Source: JAJDNS01 sp963578825
GTDB lineage: Bacteria > Acidobacteriota > Vicinamibacteria > Fen-336
Direction of reading: 5' to 3'
Length of the DNA stretch: 64,000 nucleotides
NCBI GenBank assembly: GCA_963578825.1
Contig: CAUZDW010000001.1
Coordinates: 141,365 to 205,364, forward strand
Position 1 is the stretch's first letter; each line of letters starts with the position of its first letter. The translations under genes were made by a program, and so were the position numbers. Shown piece after piece: positions 34,333-42,786 of this stretch. The notes under the pieces were generated by a model, which saw nothing but the letters and a program-made list of their open reading frames with translations, searched no databases and was not told the origin of the DNA.

Positions 34333-35466
34333 CTAACCTGCGAGCTTCGAGGAGGATAGGGCGGCCGCCGGCAACGTGGGTTCGGCGGGCTGGGGAGGGG
34401 CCTCGGAGGCCGGATTCCGGAGGATGTCGAGCCGGTAGATTCGGATCGCGGACAGCACGAGCGAGAGGATGACGGGGCCGATGAGGAAGCCGAACACACC
34501 GAAGACGAGGAACCCGCCGATGATCGACAGAAAGCCCAGGAGGGGGTGGATGCTGGCCGCGCCACGCAGAAGGAGCGGCTTTACCACGTTGTCGCTGCCG
34601 CTCACGACCACGGTGCCGTAGACAGCCAGACCCAGCGCGGGCCCGACCTGACCCTGGAGGAAGAGATAGACGCACGCCGGCACCCAGCCAAGCGGCGAGC
34701 CCACCAGTGGCACCGTCGCCGCCAGGATGACCGCGGTTCCCCACAGGAAGGGCGAGGGCACCCCGAAGATCGTGAAGCCGATGCCCGCCAGGATTCCCTG
34801 GGCGACCGGCACCACGACCACGGCCTGAAGCGCCCCCAGGATGGTCTTTTCGAGGTGCTCGAAGATCTGGCTCTCCTGGTCCGGGGAGAACGGCGATATG
34901 GGCCTGAGCTCCTCCTTCAAACGCCCGCCGTCGCGAAGCAGGAAGAACAGCATCAGCAGAAAGAGGCCGAGGTCGATTGCCGCATGGGTCACCCGTGCAA
35001 GGACGCCCTGGAGGAGGGCGTTCGCTCCGCCCGCGAGCTGGGTGACGCCGCCTGCCAGGGCCAGTGTCACCTGGGCCTGCACGTAGGCGATCCACTCCTC
35101 GAGAGCCGGGTAGCGCTGGGGCAGCTGCTCCCAGAAGCTCTGCAGGTCGGCCGGCCCGGCGACAGGGTGGGTCGTCACCCAGTCCAGGAAGAGCGTGGCC
35201 TGGTGGGTCAGCAGGAGCACCGATGTCAGGATGGGAACGAGCAGCACCAGCGTGGCGACGACGACGATGGTCATGGCAGCGAGGCCCCTGCGGCCTCGGA
35301 GAGCCCTCGTGAGGCGGCGCTGCACCGGCGCAAGGAGGAGGGCGATGCAGGCCGCCACCGAGAAGACGAGGATGAAGGGCCGGAAGACGAAGAACGCGAG
35401 GACGAGAATGGCCGCAAGCGCGATCAGGAGGGGCGTGAGGAGGTCGCGTCGTCGTCGGTCTCGCAT
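34333..35466 (-). CDS. AI-2E family (PerM-like) membrane transporter
   Basis: 377 aa with about eight membrane helices and an inter-helix soluble region near residues 120-200. Motifs such as FFLLRDGGRLKEEL and LFVFGVFGFLIGPVIL are family hallmarks (the second written from the stretch around residues 305-320). The family includes exporters of autoinducer-2 and sodium/proton antiporters, so the substrate cannot be assigned. TAGAGT lies nine bases before the ATG. It precedes the Fo operon on the same strand, 45 bases away. Confidence 0.85.
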   Translation of the reverse strand: MRDRRRRDLLTPLLIALAAILVLAFFVFRPFILVFSVAACIALLLAPVQRRLTRALRGRRGLAAMTIVVVATLVLLVPILTSVLLLTHQATLFLDWVTTHPVAGPADLQSFWEQLPQRYPALEEWIAYVQAQVTLALAGGVTQLAGGANALLQGVLARVTHAAIDLGLFLLMLFFLLRDGGRLKEELRPISPFSPDQESQIFEHLEKTILGALQAVVVVPVAQGILAGIGFTIFGVPSPFLWGTAVILAATVPLVGSPLGWVPACVYLFLQGQVGPALGLAVYGTVVVSGSDNVVKPLLLRGAASIHPLLGFLSIIGGFLVFGVFGFLIGPVILSLVLSAIRIYRLDILRNPASEAPPQPAEPTLPAAALSSSKLAG

Positions 35467-35641
35467 GCCTCTACTACTCTATCCGGGGCTGATGACATCG
35501 GGGAGCTCGTTCCCGTCGATTTCTCCCGAGCGCCGGGGAAAATGGCGAGCCAGCTCGTCCCCGACCCGCCGCACCGCAGCCACTATTCCCTCGGTGAAGC
35601 GCCCGGCGTGCAGCTCCTCGCGAGCTGCCGCGACCGAATGG

Positions 35642-37261
35642 CTACTGGGGTTCGGAGGGGGTGTGCTCCCCGGCGTCGCTGGGGTCGTCGGCCACCGTGT
35701 CCTCGTGGATGGGCGTGACGTCGTGGTCGGCAGCGTGGGCCACCTGTCCTCCGAACTTCTCGGGTTGGACCGTGGCGGCGATGCGGCCGATCGGGCCGTG
35801 GAGGAAGGCCAGGAAGGGCTTGGGATAGAGACCGATCCAGAAGCAGAGGACGACGAGGGGGACGAGGGTCACGAGCTCCCGGGCGTTGAGATCGGAGAGG
35901 GTCTTGTTCTCCTTGTGAGTGATCTTGCCCCAGAAGACACGCTGATAGAGCCAGAGGAGGTACGCGGCGCCGAGAACGATGCCGAGGACCGCCCAGTAGG
36001 CCCAGACGGGATTCGCGGCGAAGGCGCCCTGCAGGATCATCAGCTCGCCGACGAACCCGTTGAGGGTGGGCAGGCCCATCGAGGCGAGGAAGAGGATGAG
36101 GGTGAGGGTCGCGAAGACCGGCATGACGCTGGCGATGCCGCCGAAATCGGCGATGGCCTTGGTGTGGCGGCGCTCGTAGAGGATCCCGACGATGAGGAAG
36201 AGCCCGCCGGTGGAGAGCCCGTGGTTGATCATCTGCAGGACGCTGCCCTCCATCCCCAGGGGGTTGAGGGCGAACATCCCGAGCATGACGAAGCCGAGGT
36301 GGCTCACCGACGAGTAGGCGATGAGCTTCTTCATGTCTTTCTGGACGATGGTCACGAGGGCGGCGTAGATGATGGCGATGATCGACAGAGTGACCATCCA
36401 GGGCACCGCCTGCAGGGTTGCCTCGGGCAGAAGCGGGAGCGAGAACCGGATGAAGCCGTACGTCCCCATCTTCAGGAGGACGCCGGCCAGGATCACCGAG
36501 CCCGCCGTCGGAGCCTCCACGTGGGCGTCGGGCAGCCACGTGTGGAAGGGGAACATCGGGACCTTGATGGCGAAGCCAAGGAAGAACGCGAGGAACACCC
36601 AGCCCTGGAGCTCGCCCGGGATGCCCATCTGCAGCCAGGTCGTGTAATCGAACGTGCCCGTCTCCTCGAGGCCCGGCACCGTCCGGGAGCGGAAGTACAG
36701 GGCTAGGATGCCGAGGAGCATCACCACCGATCCGACCAGGGTGTACAGGAAGAACTTGATCGCAGCGTAGAGCCGGCGCGCACCGCCCCAGATCCCGATG
36801 AGGAAATACATCGGGACGAGCATGACCTCCCAGAACAAATAGAAGAGGAACATGTCCAGAGCGCAGAAGACGCCCAGCATCCCGGTCTGGAGGAGGAGCA
36901 GGAAGACGTAGTACTGGCGCACGCGCTCGGTGACCGCCGTCCACGACGAGAGGACGGCGATGAAGCCGAGGAGAGTCGTCATGAGGATCAGGAGCACGCT
37001 AATCCCGTCGACTCCGAAGAGGTACTGAACCCCGATCGACGGGATCCACTCGGCCTTCTCGACGAACTGGAACCCGGCAGCGCCCCGGTCGAACCAGAAC
37101 CACAGCGGCAGGCTCACCAGGAAGCCGACGAAGGCGATTCCGTTGGCGGCCCAGCGCACGGCGTCGTCCTTGCCCCTGAAGACCGGGAGCATCAGCAGCA
37201 AGGCTCCCACCAGTGGGGTGTACGTCACTATCGAGAGCAGGTGTTCCCGAAAGAAGTCCAT
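35642..37261 (-). CDS. nuoM: NADH-quinone oxidoreductase subunit M
   Basis: 539 aa, about 14 helices. Antiporter-like proton pump module of complex I with the conserved Glu in LFYLFWEVMLVPMYFL and a Lys on the broken helix (AIKVPMFPFHTWLPDAHVEA). A hydrophilic, Asp/Glu-rich C-terminus (about 505-539) is extra. It follows nuoL by 16 bases and, with it, forms the distal membrane arm. No nuoN, nuoK or peripheral-arm genes are present in the window. Confidence 0.95.
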   Translation of the reverse strand: MDFFREHLLSIVTYTPLVGALLLMLPVFRGKDDAVRWAANGIAFVGFLVSLPLWFWFDRGAAGFQFVEKAEWIPSIGVQYLFGVDGISVLLILMTTLLGFIAVLSSWTAVTERVRQYYVFLLLLQTGMLGVFCALDMFLFYLFWEVMLVPMYFLIGIWGGARRLYAAIKFFLYTLVGSVVMLLGILALYFRSRTVPGLEETGTFDYTTWLQMGIPGELQGWVFLAFFLGFAIKVPMFPFHTWLPDAHVEAPTAGSVILAGVLLKMGTYGFIRFSLPLLPEATLQAVPWMVTLSIIAIIYAALVTIVQKDMKKLIAYSSVSHLGFVMLGMFALNPLGMEGSVLQMINHGLSTGGLFLIVGILYERRHTKAIADFGGIASVMPVFATLTLILFLASMGLPTLNGFVGELMILQGAFAANPVWAYWAVLGIVLGAAYLLWLYQRVFWGKITHKENKTLSDLNARELVTLVPLVVLCFWIGLYPKPFLAFLHGPIGRIAATVQPEKFGGQVAHAADHDVTPIHEDTVADDPSDAGEHTPSEPQ

Positions 37262-37277
37262 TCGCTAGCTTGCCCCC

Positions 37278-39416
37278 CTAATAGAGCCCCAGCAGAAAGC
37301 GCCCAGCGGCGATCAGCAGGAAAACGCCGATCAGCATACTGAGCACGTAGTGCTGGACGAGCCCGTTTTGCACGGATCGGAACGCGTAGCTCATGTTGTC
37401 CAGGACGAAGGCCGTGGCGTTCACCGCTCCGTCGACGATCCAGCGGTCCCAGAGGTTCGAGGCCCTCGCCACGACGTCGCGGGTGGCCCAGGCGACGCCG
37501 TTGACGCCCAGGCCCGGCCGCACCTCGCCGTCGCCGCCGTCGACGACGAAGCGGTCGGTGGCGTAGAGTGCGTTGCCCCCGCCCAGGACCAGTCCCCGGA
37601 CGACGAGCGCGTTGTAGATCTCGTCCACCCAGTACTTGTTGAGCAGGAGCCTGTGGGACCCCGGCAGCGCGGCCGCCAGCCGCGTCGGGATCACCGGGTC
37701 ACCCCTGTAGAAGCGGGTCGCGGCCAGGATTCCCAGACCGGCGACCACCACGCTCAGCGTCATGAGCCCCAACTCGACGCCGTGGCCCGGAACCGGCTGG
37801 GCGAAGACCTCGCTGAGCGCATGGTGCGCGTGAGCGAAGGCAGGCTCGAGGAAATGCTCGATCCGGTTGCTTCCAAAGAGCAGCGCGGGGACCCCCAGGA
37901 AGCCCACGACGATCGAGCCGACGGCCAGCACCTGCAGCGGCACGACCATCGAGGACGGCGACTCGTGCAGGTGATGCTCCTGCTCATCCGAGCCCCGGAA
38001 ACGGCCGCCGAAGGTCATCCAGTAGAGGCGGAACATGTAGAACGCGGTCATCACCGCGGCCACGACGCCGAGACCCCACACCCACTGCCCGTATCCACCG
38101 ACCTTGAAGGCCGACCACAGGATCTCGTCCTTCGAGAAGAACCCGGCGAGCGGGGGGATGCCGGCGATCGCGATGCACCCGACGAGCATGGTGCGGTGCG
38201 TCCAGGGGAGCTTCGCCCGAAGCCCGCCCATGTGCCGCATGTCCTGCTCTCCCGACATCGCATGGATCACGGATCCCGAGCCCAGGAAAAGGAGAGCCTT
38301 GAAGAAGGCGTGAGTGCCCAGGTGGAAGACGCCGGCGCCGAAGGCGCCCACCCCGCAGGCCATGAACATGTACCCGAGCTGGCTCACCGTCGAGTAGGCG
38401 AGCACCCGCTTGATGTCGTTCTGGACCAGCCCGATCGAGGCGGCAAAGATCGCGGTGACCGCACCGATGATCGCCACGACGAAGAGGGCGTTGGGAGCGT
38501 GGGCGTAGATGGCCGCGGAGCGGGCCACCATGTAGACACCCGCGGTGACCATCGTGGCGGCGTGGATCAGGGCCGAAACGGGGGTCGGACCCTCCATGGC
38601 GTCGGGGAGCCAGACGTACAGCGGGACCTGCGCGCTCTTGCCGGTGGCCCCGATGAATAGAAAGAGTCCGATCAGGGTGAGGGTCCCGCCCCAGGCGTAC
38701 TCGACGGGCATGTGAGCGGCTCCTGCCATCACCTCGCGGAAATCGAGGGTGCCGAAGGTGACGAAGATCAGGAACATCCCGAGCAGGAAGCCCGCGTCCC
38801 CGATGCGGTTGACGATGAAGGCCTTCTTGCCCGCGTCCGAAGCGCTCTGCTTGTGGAACCAGAACCCGATGAGCAGATAGGAGCACAGCCCCACGCCCTC
38901 CCAGCCTACGAAGAGGACGGCGTAGTTGGACCCCAGGACGAGGGTCAGCATGGCGAACATGAACAGGTTCAGGTACGCCATGTACCGTGCGTAGCCCGGG
39001 TCGGAACCCATGTACCCGATCGAGTAGACGTGGATCAGGAAGCCGACGAAGGTCACGACCAGGACCATCACCGAGGAGAGCGGGTCCAGCAGATACCCCC
39101 ACTCCACCTGGAACGACGTCGTCCCGGGGGCTCCGTGCACCAGGGTCTCCGTCACTCCGCCCGGGATCCAGGTCCACAGCGTCTGCGCCAAGATGTGATC
39201 CGGCGCCTGGTGGGCTCCGACGACCGCCCACGCCGCGACGAGGAAGGACAGGAGAACGCTCCCGGCGGCCACGAGGCCGATGAGCGGAGAGGGGGTGCGG
39301 TAAGCCCCCCCGGCGTTGCCATCGCGCCCGGGGCCAAGTATGCGGACCCCCACGGTGATATTGAAGAGGAAGCCGAGAAGCGGAAAGAGAGGGATGAAAG
39401 CGAGGAGAGACTGCAT
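37278..39416 (-). CDS. nuoL: NADH-quinone oxidoreductase subunit L
   Basis: 712 aa. About 14 core helices with the essential Glu (NYAVLFVGWEGVGLCSYLL) and Lys (GKSAQVPLYVWLPDAMEG), then the lateral amphipathic helix and terminal helix (about 600-712). It is a full-length complex I pump subunit rather than an Mrp- or DabB-type relative, because the long lateral helix is present. Upstream is a mog-type gene rather than nuoK, so the nuo genes are split in this genome. Confidence 0.95.
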   Translation of the reverse strand: MQSLLAFIPLFPLLGFLFNITVGVRILGPGRDGNAGGAYRTPSPLIGLVAAGSVLLSFLVAAWAVVGAHQAPDHILAQTLWTWIPGGVTETLVHGAPGTTSFQVEWGYLLDPLSSVMVLVVTFVGFLIHVYSIGYMGSDPGYARYMAYLNLFMFAMLTLVLGSNYAVLFVGWEGVGLCSYLLIGFWFHKQSASDAGKKAFIVNRIGDAGFLLGMFLIFVTFGTLDFREVMAGAAHMPVEYAWGGTLTLIGLFLFIGATGKSAQVPLYVWLPDAMEGPTPVSALIHAATMVTAGVYMVARSAAIYAHAPNALFVVAIIGAVTAIFAASIGLVQNDIKRVLAYSTVSQLGYMFMACGVGAFGAGVFHLGTHAFFKALLFLGSGSVIHAMSGEQDMRHMGGLRAKLPWTHRTMLVGCIAIAGIPPLAGFFSKDEILWSAFKVGGYGQWVWGLGVVAAVMTAFYMFRLYWMTFGGRFRGSDEQEHHLHESPSSMVVPLQVLAVGSIVVGFLGVPALLFGSNRIEHFLEPAFAHAHHALSEVFAQPVPGHGVELGLMTLSVVVAGLGILAATRFYRGDPVIPTRLAAALPGSHRLLLNKYWVDEIYNALVVRGLVLGGGNALYATDRFVVDGGDGEVRPGLGVNGVAWATRDVVARASNLWDRWIVDGAVNATAFVLDNMSYAFRSVQNGLVQHYVLSMLIGVFLLIAAGRFLLGLY

Positions 39417-39489
39417 TATTGAAGCCCTGGAGCCGCGCGGATTCTATTAGAAGGCCCGGAAACCCGTCAAGCCGGCGCCCGCGGCCCCC

Positions 39490-39969
39490 TCACCGGCGGT
39501 GGTTGGTGCGGCCTTCCAGGAGATCGATCACGTGGGGGAGAAGAGGCACGAGGACGTCGAGCCCGTCCTTCACCCCCTTGGGACTGCCCGGGAGGTTGAC
39601 GATCAGGCAGGAGCCCAGAAGACCCGCCCGGCCTCGGGACAGCGCGGCCAGGGGTGTCTTCGCCCGGCCGTGAGCGCGAATCGCCTCGGCCACCCCGGGC
39701 GCGTCGCGCTCCAGGACCTCCCGGGTCGCCTCCGGCGTCACGTCCCGGGGGCCGAAGCCCGTGCCACCCGTGGTGACGATGAGCCGGGATGAGGCCGCCG
39801 CCTCGCGCAGGGCAAGGACGATGGCGGGGATCTCGTCGGGAAGCACCAGGGGCTCCTCGACCTCGAAGCCCTCCGCAAGAAGGCGCCGGCGCGCCTCGCG
39901 CCCGGAAACGTCCTCCCGCTCCCCGCGGTGGCATCCGTCGCTCAGCGTGATCACGGTGGCGCGGGACAT
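39490..39969 (-). CDS. molybdopterin adenylyltransferase-like (MogA/MoaB family)
   Basis: 159 aa from ATG 39969 (MSRATVITLSD); an upstream ATG at 40008 adds 13 residues that overlap the GGAGTATTC repeat and is less likely. The substrate-binding motif TTGGTGFGPRDVTPEAT and the later LPGSPKGVKDGLDVL are intact. The family adenylylates or binds molybdopterin before metal insertion. MogA and MoaB are hard to separate by sequence, so no gene symbol is given. It stands alone, without other moa/moe genes. Confidence 0.88.
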   Translation of the reverse strand: MSRATVITLSDGCHRGEREDVSGREARRRLLAEGFEVEEPLVLPDEIPAIVLALREAAASSRLIVTTGGTGFGPRDVTPEATREVLERDAPGVAEAIRAHGRAKTPLAALSRGRAGLLGSCLIVNLPGSPKGVKDGLDVLVPLLPHVIDLLEGRTNHRR

Positions 39970-39995
39970 GGAAAAATGTGCTCTCTCTCCACGGC

Positions 39996-40090
39996 CCGGA
40001 GTATTCACCAGCCTTCTGCTGCGACGCGCGATAGCGCGCCTGCGGCGGCACTCTCACGCGTCTCGCGACGAAGTCTGATGAATACTCCGG
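39996..40090. repeat. 95-base element with 12-bp terminal inverted repeats
   Basis: CCGGAGTATTCA (39996-40007) and its exact complement TGAATACTCCGG (40079-40090) bound a GC-rich stretch containing further small palindromes (CGCGCGATAGCGCGC). It separates mog from the VWFA genes. It could be a miniature non-autonomous element or paired regulator sites. No target duplication is evident. Confidence 0.55.
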
Positions 40091-40098
40091 ACCAAAGA

Positions 40099-40128
40099 TT
40101 GACGCTCGCGAACGGCGAAACCTATAGT
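40099..40128 (+). promoter_or_regulatory. promoter for the first VWFA gene
   Basis: TTGACG (40099-40104) and TATAGT (40123-40128), 18 bases apart, lie 60 bases before the start codon and 8 bases after the inverted-repeat element. GGAGG at about 40180 is the ribosome site. Confidence 0.6.
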
Positions 40129-40188
40129 GGATGTTAGGACTCCATCGGGGGATCGTGCAAGCCTCGAGAGATGGATTCGGAGGACAAA

Positions 40189-41067
40189 ATGCAAGGCCTG
40201 ACTCTCGTCGCTCTCCTTCTGGCGCAAGCCCCGGCGGTGGCACCCGGCACCGAGGTTCGCGCCCTGACGGCCACCGTCCTCGACAAGGAGGGCCAGCCCG
40301 TCGAGGGGCTCAGCGAGCAGGACGTGGCCATCAGCGAGAACGGAGTCGTCCGCGACATCACCTCGTTCCGGCCCGACCGCCGACCGCTGACGGTGGCGGT
40401 GATCGTGGACACGAGCCTGGCCACCCGGTCCGACTATCGCCTCAACATCGTGGAGTCGATCTCCGCCTTTGTCGCTCGCCTGCCCGAGGGCACGAGCTAC
40501 GCGATCTGGACGACGGGAGACCGGCCGACCAAGCTCCTCGACTACACCGAGGACCGGACCGACGCCTCCGCGGCCCTCCTTCGGGTCGCACCCATGGGCG
40601 GGAACTACATGCTGGATGCCCTGGCCGAGGCCTCTAAGGATCTGAAGAAGAACTCCCGGGAGGGGGACCGGACCGCGGTCGTCGCGATGAGCGGCACCGG
40701 CCCCGAGCTGAGCTACCTCAGCAGGTGGCAGTCCGCGGACATCGGGGAGGCGAGCGCCGACCTCTTCCTGCTTCTTCAGGTCGAGATCGGGGGAGGCGGT
40801 TTCGAGGAGCGGGGAAAGCTGAGCTACACGTTCGACAGGCTGGCCAGAGCCTCCGGGGGTGAATACGAGGTGATCCTGTCCTACCTGGGCGCGAATGCAG
40901 GGCTCAACAACCTGTCCCCCTACCTGCGCGCGGGCTACCGGCTGGCCTACGCCACCGTCCCCGATCTGAAGAAGCGCAAGCTCGAGCTGACTGTCGCGCA
41001 TCCAGGGACAGAGGTTCTCCTCCCCAGCCGAACGGACATCCAGATCGAGCTCGAACCGGAGTTCTAG
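40189..41067 (+). CDS. secreted VWFA-type protein with degenerate metal site
   Basis: 292 aa from ATG 40189 (GGAGG five bases upstream). Signal peptide (LTLVALLLAQAPAVA), a beta segment (LTATVLDKEGQPVEGL, then the EQDVAISENG motif), then a von Willebrand A fold. The metal-ion motif should be DxSxS; here it reads IVDTSLATRS, so the second Ser is Ala. Similar proteins, often in tandem, are abundant in Acidobacteriota. It may bind a protein partner in the periplasm without metal. The paralogue is the next gene. Confidence 0.82.
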   Translation: MQGLTLVALLLAQAPAVAPGTEVRALTATVLDKEGQPVEGLSEQDVAISENGVVRDITSFRPDRRPLTVAVIVDTSLATRSDYRLNIVESISAFVARLPEGTSYAIWTTGDRPTKLLDYTEDRTDASAALLRVAPMGGNYMLDALAEASKDLKKNSREGDRTAVVAMSGTGPELSYLSRWQSADIGEASADLFLLLQVEIGGGGFEERGKLSYTFDRLARASGGEYEVILSYLGANAGLNNLSPYLRAGYRLAYATVPDLKKRKLELTVAHPGTEVLLPSRTDIQIELEPEF

Positions 41068-41098
41068 AACGGCCCCTGTTTTCCGTAGACAAGCGACG

Positions 41099-42028
41099 AT
41101 GAGAAATCTGATTTCCATTGCTTTCCTGACCGCGGGGATCAGCCTCGATCCCGGCGCGGCCTTGGCCCAGGCGACGCTGCCCCCCACGTTCGGAACGGGC
41201 ATCGAGATCATCAACCTCAACCTTTCCGTGACGGATCCCGCCGACAACTACATCACCGACCTCGACAGGCCCGACTTTGCGATCTACGAGGACGGCATCC
41301 GCCAGGAGCTGAGCCTCTTCACGCACGAGAACCTGCCGATCTCGATGGTCATCATGGTGGACACCTCCGCCTCCATGGAGGAGAAGGTGCAGGTCGCGCA
41401 GCAGGCAGCCATCCGCTTCACGAAGACCCTTCGCCCGGTCGACCTCGCCCAGATCGTTCAGTTCAACGACCGCACGACGACACTCCAGCCGTTCACCAAC
41501 GACCACGCGGACCTCGAGGCCGCGATCCTGGAGACAGAGACCTCCGGCCCGACGGCGCTGCACAACGCGCTCTACATCGCCCTCAAGGACCTCACGAAGG
41601 ACAAGAACCCCGCCCAGCTGCGACGGCGGACGGTCGTGCTGCTCTCCGACGGCGAGGACACCGCGTCGCTCGTCAGCGACGACCAGGTGATGGATCTGGC
41701 CAAGAAGAGCGAGATCAACATCTACGCGATCAGCCTTCGGCCCAACCGCCCCCAGGACCGAACGCGGCAGGCCTTCAGCCAGGCCGAGTACCTGCTGACG
41801 TCGCTCGCGCGGGAGACGGGCGGGCGGGTCTACTTCCCCGCGTCCCTGGGCGAGCTCGACGCGGTCTACGACCGTATCGCCGAAGAGCTCCGCACGCTCT
41901 ACAGCGTCGGCTACATCTCCTCGAACCCCCGGCGCGACGGAAAGTGGCGGCGCATCGTGGTCCGCGTCCCCCAGCACGAGGGCACCTCGGTCCGCCACAA
42001 GCTCGGGTACTACGGCCCCGCACGCTGA
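41099..42028 (+). CDS. secreted VWFA-domain protein (TIGR03436-like)
   Basis: 309 aa. Signal peptide ending ALAQA, N-terminal beta strands with FAIYEDGIRQELSLF, then a VWFA domain with intact MIDAS MVDTSASM, the Thr in SGPTALHNAL and Asp in LLSDGED. The C-terminus TLYSVGYISSNPRRDGKWRR is a family hallmark. It is likely a periplasmic or surface protein-binding module; ligand and process are unknown. Distance to the upstream paralogue is 31 bases, so they are one operon. Confidence 0.88.
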   Translation: MRNLISIAFLTAGISLDPGAALAQATLPPTFGTGIEIINLNLSVTDPADNYITDLDRPDFAIYEDGIRQELSLFTHENLPISMVIMVDTSASMEEKVQVAQQAAIRFTKTLRPVDLAQIVQFNDRTTTLQPFTNDHADLEAAILETETSGPTALHNALYIALKDLTKDKNPAQLRRRTVVLLSDGEDTASLVSDDQVMDLAKKSEINIYAISLRPNRPQDRTRQAFSQAEYLLTSLARETGGRVYFPASLGELDAVYDRIAEELRTLYSVGYISSNPRRDGKWRRIVVRVPQHEGTSVRHKLGYYGPAR

Positions 42029-42063
42029 CCAGCGTCACTCGATCCAGATCGCGCCGGGGATGT

Positions 42064-42092
42064 TTGATTCGGGTGGCGCGCTCGCGCATAAT
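42064..42092 (+). promoter_or_regulatory. sigma70-type promoter for the LOG gene
   Basis: TTGATT (42064-42069), 17-base spacer, CATAAT (42087-42092). AAGGAG at 42106-42111 sits six bases before the TTG start, so the 5' leader would be about 18 bases. Confidence 0.6.
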
Positions 42093-42117
42093 CCACAACT
42101 CGCTGAAGGAGAGCGGC

Positions 42118-42771
42118 TTGCAGGATCCAGACGCCGAGTCGGACTTCACCGCGGAGGACACCTGGCGGATCTTCCGAATCATGGCGGAATTCGTCGAGGG
42201 CTTCGAGAGCCTCTCCCGGGTGCCAAAGGCCGTGACAGTCTTCGGCTCGGCCCGCATCAGCCCTGGAAGCGCCGAGTATCTGCAAGCGGAGGCACTCGGG
42301 CGCGGCCTCGCCGAAGCCGGCCACGCCGTCATCACGGGTGGAGGCCCCGGCGCCATGGAGGCGGTGAACAAGGGAGCCAAGGAGGCCGGCGGCCGATCCA
42401 TCGGTGCGTGCATCGAGCTGCCGAGGGAGGAAAAGCCCAACGCCTACCTCACCGACACGATCTCGTTCCGCTACTTCTTCGTGCGCAAGGTCATGTTCGT
42501 GAAGTACGCCAAGGCGGTGGTGATCCTGCCGGGGGGCTTCGGCACGCTGGACGAGCTGTTCGAGTCCCTGACACTCGTCCAGACCCGGAAGATCCCGGCC
42601 ATCCCGGTGATCCTGGCCGGGGATGCGGGGTACTGGGACGGACTCCTCGAGTGGTTCGAGAGCGCCCTGGAGAAGCCAGGCAAGATCAGCCCCGGGGACC
42701 TGTCGCTCGTCAAGCGGGCCCGGAGCGTCGAGCAGGCCCTCGCTTTCGTCGCCGAGAGCCCGGTGAAGTAG
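42118..42771 (+). CDS. LOG-family (TIGR00730) nucleotide phosphoribohydrolase
   Basis: 217 aa from TTG 42118, chosen for the AAGGAG ribosome site six bases upstream and the promoter. Rossmann-type fold with GGGPGAMEAVNKGAKEAGG and the signature PGGFGTLDELFE containing the catalytic Glu. Family enzymes cleave nucleoside 5'-monophosphates such as cytokinin ribotides or AMP/CMP to the base and ribose 5-phosphate; the bacterial role is often metabolic. Its stop is 15 bases before the dehydrogenase start. Confidence 0.9.
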   Translation: MQDPDAESDFTAEDTWRIFRIMAEFVEGFESLSRVPKAVTVFGSARISPGSAEYLQAEALGRGLAEAGHAVITGGGPGAMEAVNKGAKEAGGRSIGACIELPREEKPNAYLTDTISFRYFFVRKVMFVKYAKAVVILPGGFGTLDELFESLTLVQTRKIPAIPVILAGDAGYWDGLLEWFESALEKPGKISPGDLSLVKRARSVEQALAFVAESPVK

Positions 42772-42786
42772 TCCCAGGAGGAACCG

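Noticed and set aside
37278..39416. nuoL as the bicarbonate-uptake DabB or an Mrp antiporter
   Set aside because: The long C-terminal lateral helix and the adjacent nuoM fit complex I, and no DabA-like or Mrp gene is present.
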